Shown piece after piece: positions 1-5,646 of a DNA stretch of 6,176 nucleotides. Made by a program: the position numbers and the translations under genes. The notes under the pieces were generated by a model. It searched no databases. It was given only the letters and a program-made list of their open reading frames with translations, and was not told the origin of the DNA. Within the stretch, counting starts at the first letter, position 1; each line of letters starts with the position of its first letter. Source of the DNA: Gemmataceae bacterium (GTDB lineage Bacteria > Planctomycetota > Planctomycetia > Gemmatales > Gemmataceae); assembly GCA_026418875.1 (NCBI GenBank), contig JAOAAM010000128.1:1-6176 (forward strand), read 5' to 3'.

Positions 1-3000
1 GCTGTGGGCCGAGCGGGTCGGGAAAAAGCTCCCTCGCGATCGACACGATCTATGCGGAGGGCCAGCGGCGTTACGTCGAGTCATTGTCGAGCTACGCTCG
101 GCAATTTCTTGGCCAGGTGCAAAAGCCGAAAGTGGAGCAAATCACCGGACTCTCCCCGGCGATCAGCATCGAGCAGAAGACCACCAGCAAATCGCCCCGC
201 TCGACGGTTGGCACGGTCACCGAGATTTACGACTATCTCCGCGTTCTGTACGCGCGCCTGGGCCAACATTACTGTCCGACCTGCGACTTGCCTGTCGGCA
301 CGCAAACCGCCGACGAGATTATCGACAAAGTCCTCGCATTACCGGAGGGAACGAAACTATACCTCCTTGCCCCGGTCGAGCGTCGAGGTCAGGAGAAGTA
401 CGACGCGATTTGGGAGGAGATTCGCCGCTCGGGATTCATGAGAATTCGAGTGGATGGTCGAACCTACTCACTGGAATCCCCGCCAGCCATCGACCATCGC
501 CGTAAGCATCAGGTCGAAATCGTTGTGGATCGAGTTGTAGTGAATGCGGAGAGGCGGAGCCGGATCGCCGACGCCGTCGAGCAAGCGCTTACTGCCGGTC
601 GGGGGGTCATGTTGATCGCCTATGTGGAATCGGACAAAGACGAGACTCAATGGCGTGTTGATCGTTTCAGTCAGCACTTGGCCTGTGCTCAATGTGGCCG
701 TGGGTTCGAGCCGCTGAACCCGCATCACTTCTCTTTCAACAGCCCCCTCGGGTGGTGTCGCGTGTGTGAGGGGTTGGGTGTTCAGCAGGGAGCCAACTGG
801 AATTTGCTGATTCGTGACCCGTCGCGGTCGATTCGAGAGGGAGCCATTGCGGCCTGGCCGGATTTGACTCCCGAACAACCGTTCACTCAGTTTGCCGAGG
901 CTCTGGCTCGTTTCGTGGGCTTCTCTTTAGATGCACCGTTCTCTTCCCTTGATGCCGCGCACCATCGGGCCATCCTCCACGGGACGGGGGATGTCTGGAT
1001 ACCGCTGGCCGCGAGCGAGCCGGACACCCAATCGCCCCGGCGGTCTGCGAAATCTCGGGGAAGCTCGGCGACCGGCCCGACGTTGCGATTCCAATACAAA
1101 GGAATTTTCCCAGCGATTGACGAGGCGGTTCGACTGAGCGTGTCGTATCGGCAACGACTCGACCATCTTGTCAGCGAGGTTCCTTGTGCTGCCTGCCGTG
1201 GCTCGCGCTTGCGGGACGACGCAGCCGCTGTTCGATTTTCCGGGCTGACGTTGCAGCAACTCACCGCCCTGCCCTTGGGCGAGGCCTTGTCTTGGTTTCG
1301 TCAATTGAACCTGACCCCGCATCAACGGCAGGTCGCCGGCGAGTTGCTCCGCGAGATCGAGAATCGCCTCCGTTTCCTCGTGGATGTTGGATTGGACTAC
1401 CTCACCTTAGATCGTTCGGCACCCACATTGTCTGGCGGTGAAGCGCAAAGAATTCGTCTGGCGAGCCAGATCGGCTCGGGCCTGACTGGTGTTCTGTACG
1501 TATTGGACGAGCCAACCATCGGGTTGCATCCCCGCGACAATCAGCGTCTCATCAAAGCACTGGAGCGGCTGCGTGATCTGGGCAACACGCTGATCGTGGT
1601 CGAGCATGACCGGGACGTTATCGCCGCGGCCGATTATCTTTTGGATTTCGGACCCGCTGCCGGCGATCAAGGCGGCGAGATCGTGGCCGAGGGACCACCC
1701 AAGCGAATCTTGCGGAACAGCCGGTCGCTGACAGGCCGATACCTCTCGGGCAAATTGGCGATTCCGGTCCCTACGAATCGCCGCATCGCCACGACGGCCA
1801 TGTTGCAAGAGTCGGACTGCCCTCGTCTCGTGATTCGTGGAGCACGGCACAACAACCTGAAAAACATCGACGTCGTTTTTCCGCTAAGCAGCTTGATTGC
1901 GGTGACCGGGGTGAGCGGCTCCGGGAAAAGCTCGCTGGTGAACGACGTGCTGGCCAACACACTAGCCCGGAAGCTGAATCGAGCCAGGACAGCGGGGGCT
2001 GCCCACGATTCCATCGAAGGCATCGAGCATCTCGACAAAATCATCATCGTCGACCAGGAACCGATCGGGAACTCACCCAGTTCCAATCCCGCCACGTACA
2101 CCGGAGTCTTCGATCTGATCCGCGAGTTGTTCGCACAGTTGCCTGAGGCCAAGGTGCGCGGTTACCCACCCAGCCGCTTCAGCTTCAACCGAAAAGGTGG
2201 CCGCTGCGAGGCATGCGAGGGCAACGGACAGAAACGGATCGAAATGCATTTCCTGCCCGACGTGTGGGTTGAATGCGAGGTTTGCCGAGGAAGCCGCTAC
2301 AACTCCGAGACGTTGGCGGTCACGTATCAGGGCAAGTCGATCGCCGACGTGCTTCGCATGCACGTGGGCAACGCTCTCGAATTATTCGGCAACATTCCAC
2401 GGATCCGTCGCATCCTGCAAACACTCGTCGATGTCGGCTTAGACTACCTGCAACTCGGACAACCCGCACCGACTCTCTCTAGTGGCGAATCGCAGCGAGT
2501 CAAACTCGCGGCCGAACTCTCTCGCTCCGGCACCGGCCGAACTCTTTACGTCCTGGATGAACCCACGACCGGGTTGCATTTCGACGATGTTCGCAAACTG
2601 ATCGACGTATTGCACCGACTGGTCGACCAAGGCAACACGGTAATCGTGGTGGAACACAATCTGGACGTCATCAAGACAGCCGACTGGGTCATCGAACTCG
2701 GGCCAGAGGCGGGTGAACGTGGTGGCGACATCGTGGCTGAAGGTCCGCCCGAGTCGATCGTTTCGGTGAAGGAATCACGGACCGCCCCGTTCCTTGCCGA
2801 GGTTCTACGAAATAGCCCGCACGAAGAGCGACGATTGACTCTTACCGAGTCGGAGACGATCAAGGAGGGCGATCTCGACATCGCCGATATTGGTCGCGAC
2901 GCCCAACTGCCGTGGGAGGCCGACCCGATCCGCTGGCACACCCAGGATCGAGTGACAACTCAAGGCCGCCCCGCCCGGTGGGAGGGAGCGATCCTGCCGT

Positions 3001-3860
3001 GGCTCATGGAACAGCTTCGCCCCTTCGACGAGTTGGGCGAGCCGATCTGGAATCACCGCACGATCGTCGAGGTGCCCGCCCGAAAAAAATCGTTGGGCTG
3101 GTTCCTTCACGCCATGACGGGATTCGAGTGGTATTTACGCCTTGTCTTTCGCGTGGGGAAGAACACGTTTCGTCAGAGCGATCTGCTGGAGGAGTTGAAC
3201 CTCACGCCGTTCGACCAACTCGAGGGCGTGCACTATTTTCAGCCGGAGCCGAGGGTGCAGGTGTCCAATCGTCGGGGGCCGTGGCAGGAGGTCGCCATCC
3301 TGGCCTACCAGCAGCGGGAACTCGAACGCCCCGGTTTTCGGCGGTTCCTCCGATCCGCCTACGAATCGTTTCGCAGGAACCTGATCCGGATGCGTACTCT
3401 GCCGGAGGACGTGATGCCGTGGAAGGTGAACGGAGAGCGCTGGCACCTTAGCAACAAGGGGTTTCCGCCCGGGAGAAAGGTTCGTTGGGATCGCTCCCTA
3501 TTGCCGCGACTTCTCCGATTGGTTCGCGAGGTTGAGCCGAACGTCGAGATCCGCTGGGATGCCCGTGACGCGATTTCCCTTTATTTGCCGGGAATCTCAA
3601 AGGCCTGGTCCCGTTGGCGGACCAAGGACGAGAGCGGACTGGACCTTCGCTTCGCCGGTCCGGCCGGCACCTTCAATCTGCACCACGTCGAACGCTTCGG
3701 GTCCAAGCAGGAAATCAGTGATGCACGTTCACGCGATGGTCTGCAAACCATCCAACTTGTTTTCGACCATAAATCCTCGTGGAACCCCGACGACCTGACC
3801 GCCTGGCTACGGAAGCATGCCGAGGCGTTCCGGCAGCATTTTGGCCAAGCACGGCGGTGA
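1..3860 (+). CDS. uvrA: UvrABC excinuclease subunit A with long C-terminal extension (5' end outside window)
   Basis: UvrA is the cytoplasmic dimeric ABC ATPase that finds bulky DNA lesions and loads UvrB in nucleotide excision repair. The frame is open from the first base; 1,285 codons are visible, and about 30 N-terminal codons are probably missing because the first Walker A (GPSGSGKSS, 6-32) is already at the edge. Next come the YCPTCD knuckle (273-284), the UvrB-binding region (about 300-670), a zinc module CAQC...CRVC (684-767), a Ser/Arg-rich loop near 1015-1080, CAAC (1185-1196), signature LSGGEAQR (1428-1451) and Walker B LDEPT (from 1503). The second half has Walker A GVSGSGKSS (1908-1934), zinc module CEAC-x19-CEVC (2205-2285), signature LSSGESQR (2475-2498) and Walker B LDEPT (from 2553). 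Canonical homology ends near 2813, after roughly 965 residues, the usual family length. About 348 further residues follow in frame before TGA at 3858-3860. No frameshift is seen. A TTG at 84 is internal, not the start. Confidence 0.97.
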   Translation, partial: CGPSGSGKSSLAIDTIYAEGQRRYVESLSSYARQFLGQVQKPKVEQITGLSPAISIEQKTTSKSPRSTVGTVTEIYDYLRVLYARLGQHYCPTCDLPVGTQTADEIIDKVLALPEGTKLYLLAPVERRGQEKYDAIWEEIRRSGFMRIRVDGRTYSLESPPAIDHRRKHQVEIVVDRVVVNAERRSRIADAVEQALTAGRGVMLIAYVESDKDETQWRVDRFSQHLACAQCGRGFEPLNPHHFSFNSPLGWCRVCEGLGVQQGANWNLLIRDPSRSIREGAIAAWPDLTPEQPFTQFAEALARFVGFSLDAPFSSLDAAHHRAILHGTGDVWIPLAASEPDTQSPRRSAKSRGSSATGPTLRFQYKGIFPAIDEAVRLSVSYRQRLDHLVSEVPCAACRGSRLRDDAAAVRFSGLTLQQLTALPLGEALSWFRQLNLTPHQRQVAGELLREIENRLRFLVDVGLDYLTLDRSAPTLSGGEAQRIRLASQIGSGLTGVLYVLDEPTIGLHPRDNQRLIKALERLRDLGNTLIVVEHDRDVIAAADYLLDFGPAAGDQGGEIVAEGPPKRILRNSRSLTGRYLSGKLAIPVPTNRRIATTAMLQESDCPRLVIRGARHNNLKNIDVVFPLSSLIAVTGVSGSGKSSLVNDVLANTLARKLNRARTAGAAHDSIEGIEHLDKIIIVDQEPIGNSPSSNPATYTGVFDLIRELFAQLPEAKVRGYPPSRFSFNRKGGRCEACEGNGQKRIEMHFLPDVWVECEVCRGSRYNSETLAVTYQGKSIADVLRMHVGNALELFGNIPRIRRILQTLVDVGLDYLQLGQPAPTLSSGESQRVKLAAELSRSGTGRTLYVLDEPTTGLHFDDVRKLIDVLHRLVDQGNTVIVVEHNLDVIKTADWVIELGPEAGERGGDIVAEGPPESIVSVKESRTAPFLAEVLRNSPHEERRLTLTESETIKEGDLDIADIGRDAQLPWEADPIRWHTQDRVTTQGRPARWEGAILPWLMEQLRPFDELGEPIWNHRTIVEVPARKKSLGWFLHAMTGFEWYLRLVFRVGKNTFRQSDLLEELNLTPFDQLEGVHYFQPEPRVQVSNRRGPWQEVAILAYQQRELERPGFRRFLRSAYESFRRNLIRMRTLPEDVMPWKVNGERWHLSNKGFPPGRKVRWDRSLLPRLLRLVREVEPNVEIRWDARDAISLYLPGISKAWSRWRTKDESGLDLRFAGPAGTFNLHHVERFGSKQEISDARSRDGLQTIQLVFDHKSSWNPDDLTAWLRKHAEAFRQHFGQARR
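2907..3857 (+). repeat. Two tandem homologous modules in the UvrA C-terminal extension (protein-level repeat)
   Basis: This is a repeat visible in the protein, not in the DNA. Copy A runs from about 2907 to 3385 and copy B from about 3414 to 3857. PWEADPIRWH (2910-2939) aligns with PWKVNGERWH (3417-3446), and RWEGAILPWL (2976-3005) with RWDRSLLPRL (3483-3512). The offset is exactly 507 nt across both blocks; I count 12 identities in 32 ungapped residues. Further on, LRLVFRVGKNTF (3135-3170) matches LDLRFAGPAGTF (3639-3674) as LxLxFx5TF with a one-codon gap. Both copies end in a helix-like segment with aromatic and Arg residues (FRRFL...SFRRNL and LTAWL...AFRQHF). I do not recognise the fold. 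A role as a DNA-binding or partner-binding appendage of UvrA is inference only. Confidence 0.75.
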
Positions 3861-4117
3861 TCGACTGCATCCCGTCCCGAGGACTCCTGGCTGAGCTTTG
3901 CCGCGTCGCACTCCGTCTGCGGAACGTCGGAAGTATTCGGAACGAAAAGCACAGCCGAGACTGAGAGCCATTGTTCAGAACAGTCGGCAGACCATGCTCC
4001 GCCGGTGAGCACGGCATGCGACTCGGTTCCTGAACCGGTCGACGGCTCAGCCTCGGCTGCTCGGGTGAGGCAAACGCTGGGCGGTCCGCAGGTTGTGTTG
4101 TGGGTCTGCGACGGCCA
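3861..4117. other. Convergent spacer between uvrA and the Spy-like gene
   Basis: This 257-nt spacer holds no credible gene. Small inverted repeats are present: TGTTC-A-GAACA (3972-3982), TGCTC/GAGCA with a 7-nt loop (3995-4011), CGGTTC-CT-GAACCG (4024-4037) and GCCTC/GAGGC (4050-4054 with 4067-4071). None is followed by a T-run in either direction. I therefore call no intrinsic terminator here, although one of these stems may assist termination of the converging transcripts. Confidence 0.5.
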
Positions 4118-4474
4118 TCACTTGGACTTGTCCGGCTTGTCCCCGTCGGAGGCACCCGGGATCTTCTCAAGTAGGATTTCGCGCAGACGAGTTTTCTGCG
4201 ACGGGGTCAACACGGCTTCGAGTGCCTTGCGCTCCTGCTTTTGCAACTCTTCAAGCTGCTTTTTGATCTCGTCCGCTTTGGATTTGAACTCTGCTTGGAT
4301 TGAGTAGACCTTGGCTTTTTGCTCCTCGCTCAAGCCGAGTTTGGACCAATTCGGCGGAAGTTGGCCGCGCTTCGCGGTCGTTTCCTTTTTCTCTTGCGCG
4401 AAAGTGATGCCGCAGCCCAGCAAACAGGCGATGATGGTAGGCAACCAGACACGAACCTGACGTCGTTCAAGCAT
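4118..4474 (-). CDS. Small exported Spy/CpxP-like (LTxxQ motif) helical protein
   Basis: The 118-residue product starts with a signal sequence: Arg-rich residues 2-8, then a hydrophobic stretch at 9-26 (VWLPTIIACLLGCGITFA). Cleavage could follow Ala26 (TFA before QEKK), or LLGC (18-21) could act as an imperfect lipobox; the two cannot be told apart here. The mature part is highly charged and mostly helical (48-105, coiled-coil-like), with GLSEEQ (47-52) and LTPSQ (89-93). Such paired L-T/S-x-x-Q motifs are typical of the Spy/CpxP group of small periplasmic chaperone or stress proteins, and similar proteins are common in planctomycetes. The tail is Asp/Lys-rich. The ATG is supported by GGAGAG (4483-4488 on the plus strand, 8-nt spacing). 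The gene is probably monocistronic: 232 nt separate it from the upstream minus-strand gene. The chaperone role is inferred from motifs alone. Confidence 0.85.
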   Translation of the reverse strand: MLERRQVRVWLPTIIACLLGCGITFAQEKKETTAKRGQLPPNWSKLGLSEEQKAKVYSIQAEFKSKADEIKKQLEELQKQERKALEAVLTPSQKTRLREILLEKIPGASDGDKPDKSK

Positions 4475-4545
4475 GATGCCATCTCTCCGGAGTGGTGCGC
4501 GGGATCAACTCCGAGTTGGACAACCTGCCAGCCGGAGTTGCAGCG

Positions 4546-4574
4546 ATTTAAATGCGAGAGCCGGCGAGAGTCAA
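4546..4574 (-). promoter_or_regulatory. Predicted sigma70-type promoter of the Spy-like gene
   Basis: Read on the minus strand, a -35 box TTGACT (4569-4574, 5 of 6 consensus bases) is followed by a 17-nt spacer and a -10 box TTAAAT (4546-4551, 4 of 6). The transcript would begin near 4539, giving a leader of about 65 nt that includes the GGAGAG ribosome binding site. Spacing and placement in the gap before the gene support the call; it remains a sequence match only. Confidence 0.5.
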
Positions 4575-4659
4575 CAATTTTTCGGCCCGTTTTCCTCCCG
4601 ATTTGGGCGCAACGAAATATCAGCGAAGTGACCGAGGAGTGTGGGAGCGAATTGTCGAA

Positions 4660-4695
4660 AGCCGCGGAGCGTTGAACATCTCTTCGTCCGCGGCT
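4660..4695 (-). terminator. Possible terminator hairpin after the interrupted exported-protein gene
   Basis: AGCCGCGGA (4660-4668) and TCCGCGGCT (4687-4695) form a perfect 9-bp GC-rich inverted repeat with an 18-nt loop, starting 11 nt beyond the stop of the minus-strand gene at 4707. On the minus strand the stem is followed by only a short T-run (TTTCG), so as an intrinsic terminator it is weak. It lies upstream of the predicted promoter of the next gene, which fits a transcription boundary. Confidence 0.4.
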
Positions 4696-4706
4696 CATTG
4701 AACGGC

Positions 4707-5159
4707 TCAATGTTTGGCCGCCAGCTGCCGCTGTTTCGACTCAGCTCGCGACAAAGCCAAGTCGATCGCCTCGGACTCGGTCAACCCGTCGGCCTCGATG
4801 CGGATGCCGGGGCTTCCGGGGATAACGCAGGTGAAGCGAAACCCACCGGGCACTCGTTGCATATGGAAGCGGGTGATCTTCAAAGCATCCAGTCGGCGTT
4901 GGACGACCAACCAATCCACTTCAGTGGGCTGTGAGTTTCGCCCCAAGCCGAAGTATTCCGGCGGGGGCATCTCCAACACCGGCGGTGGCACGTCCTCGCT
5001 TTGCAAGCGCACCCGGTCACGGCTATTTGCCGCGCGAGGAACCTGGTTCATCCGAGTCGAGTTCGCCTCGGGTTGCTGCCGTCGGGGCAGCAGGCCCGGA
5101 CGCGTTGTAGCCGGGGCCGGTCGCGTGATCGGCATGGCCGCCGTCGGGTACGAAGGCAT
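4707..5159 (-). CDS. Hypothetical protein, Pro/Arg-rich N-terminal half with a compact C-terminal domain (downstream part of an interrupted gene)
   Basis: This 150-codon open frame runs from ATG at 5157-5159 to TGA at 4707-4709. Residues 1-80 are low in complexity and rich in Pro, Arg and Ser (PITRPAPATTRP, EDVPPPVLEMPPPEY). Residues 80-150 look folded: an amphipathic helix (VDWLVVQRRLDALKI), short strands around HMQRVPGGFRFTCVIPG, then a helix (TESEAIDLALSRAESKQRQL). The domain resembles a small hypothetical family I associate with planctomycetes; no function is known to me. The start at 5159 is doubtful. Its only Shine-Dalgarno-like motif is a weak AGGCGG 10 nt away, and the frame continues upstream across one TGA into a signal-peptide-like segment (5202-5288) with a strong ribosome binding site. 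The product may therefore be made as the second half of an exported protein of about 193 residues, or be a relic. The plus-strand frame over the same DNA is a shadow. Confidence 0.7.
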   Translation of the reverse strand: MPSYPTAAMPITRPAPATTRPGLLPRRQQPEANSTRMNQVPRAANSRDRVRLQSEDVPPPVLEMPPPEYFGLGRNSQPTEVDWLVVQRRLDALKITRFHMQRVPGGFRFTCVIPGSPGIRIEADGLTESEAIDLALSRAESKQRQLAAKH

Positions 5160-5201
5160 TACAGGCAGACCGCCTGCAATGGGGGCACACCCCGTGGGTG
5201 C

Positions 5202-5288
5202 TCAACCCGCACCGGCTTTGATCGGGTCGAACATGCTCAGCAAAGGCGCGGCCAACAAGGCTGCGGCCCAAAGCGCTTCCGTGCGCAT
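5202..5288 (-). CDS. Short signal-peptide-like ORF in frame with the gene at 4707-5159, ended by TGA
   Basis: ATG at 5286-5288 opens 28 codons ending in TGA at 5202-5204. The translation is MRTEALWAAALLAAPLLSMF followed by DPIKAGAG: a short charged start, a hydrophobic core (residues 5-20) and a possible AGA cleavage site, so it reads as an export signal. It is in the same frame as the ATG at 5159 (129 nt apart), and the 14 codons between the TGA and that ATG are open. The simplest reading is that this is the true 5' end of the downstream gene, separated from it by a nonsense codon or recoding site. A stand-alone 28-residue peptide, or a sequencing error at the TGA, cannot be excluded. Confidence 0.6.
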   Translation of the reverse strand: MRTEALWAAALLAAPLLSMFDPIKAGAG

Positions 5289-5293
5289 GGGGT

Positions 5294-5300
5294 CCTCTCC
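5294..5300 (-). promoter_or_regulatory. Ribosome binding site GGAGAGG before the signal-peptide-like start
   Basis: The minus strand reads GGAGAGG, then 5 nt, then the ATG at 5286-5288. It is a much better Shine-Dalgarno than anything before the ATG at 5159, and resembles the GGAGAG before the neighbouring Spy-like gene. It argues that translation of this locus starts at 5288. Confidence 0.65.
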
Positions 5301-5351
5301 GCTTGCTGCTCAACTCATCCGCGATCCATGCGAATGTTCGAGCGGGTGGCC

Positions 5352-5379
5352 GATATAACCGGAATTCTTCAAGTTTGAA
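5352..5379 (-). promoter_or_regulatory. Candidate promoter for the minus-strand exported-protein gene
   Basis: On the minus strand TTCAAA (5374-5379, 4 of 6 bases to the -35 consensus), a 16-nt spacer and TATATC (5352-5357, 4 of 6 to the -10) lie about 60 nt before the ATG at 5288. The transcript would start near 5345. The match is modest. Confidence 0.3.
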
Positions 5380-5573
5380 GCCCAATTTGCCGACAGCGCG
5401 GGTCGCGGCACGGCCCCGCTTCCTCCCCGTGGGACGCGACTGTATTTTGGACGTTGTAAAATAAGTCCCACAAGCAAGTTGCGACGATTGGCAGCCCATT
5501 TTGGAACATCCCTCCCCCGTCGGGCGGTTGCTACCCCCTGCCTCGAAAAGCTCTTTGCGTTATCCGAGGACTG

Positions 5574-5602
5574 TTGGATTGGCTGAGGTGAACGGTTACA
5601 CT
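5574..5602 (+). promoter_or_regulatory. Candidate promoter for the HEAT-repeat gene
   Basis: TTGGAT (5574-5579, 3 of 6 to the -35 consensus), a 17-nt spacer and TACACT (5597-5602, 4 of 6 to the -10) lie 44 nt before the ATG at 5647. The transcript would start near 5609 and include the GGGGGAG ribosome binding site. Ideal spacing helps; box quality is modest. Confidence 0.35.
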
Positions 5603-5646
5603 GAACGAAAGTCGATTTGGCGTGCCGACCGGGGGAGCCACGACCG

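Larger units (their letters stand above)
5289..5646. other. Divergent intergenic region between the interrupted exported-protein gene and the HEAT-repeat gene
   Basis: These 358 nt separate two genes pointing away from each other, so both promoters should lie here. I see no convincing gene. An AT-rich island (about 5441-5466) stands out in otherwise GC-rich DNA. Candidate promoters for both directions are listed separately. A small inverted repeat, CTTCAA-GT-TTGAAG (5367-5380), overlaps the candidate minus-strand -35 box and could be an operator, but 6-bp arms are weak evidence. Confidence 0.5.

Noticed and set aside
2546..3110. Several minus-strand frames antisense to uvrA (for example 2546-2941 and 2805-3110)
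   Set aside because: uvrA is unmistakable in the plus-strand frame throughout; these arise from GC-rich codon bias.
2814..3860. The uvrA tail as a separate downstream gene
   Set aside because: There is no stop between the canonical UvrA end and 3860, and I saw no clear ribosome binding site with a start codon at the junction; the frame is continuous, so a single long protein is the direct reading.
3972..4071. Rho-independent terminators for uvrA and the converging gene
   Set aside because: Several short inverted repeats exist, but none is followed by a T-run on either strand.
4005..4307. 100-codon plus-strand frame overlapping the Spy-like gene
   Set aside because: Cys/Ser-rich shadow opposite a well-supported exported protein; no ribosome binding site or family pattern.
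4714..5358. 214-codon plus-strand open frame over the hypothetical minus-strand gene
   Set aside because: Its translation is Arg/Ser/Gly-rich without domain-like structure, while the minus strand gives a coherent C-terminal domain and, upstream, a signal peptide with a ribosome binding site.
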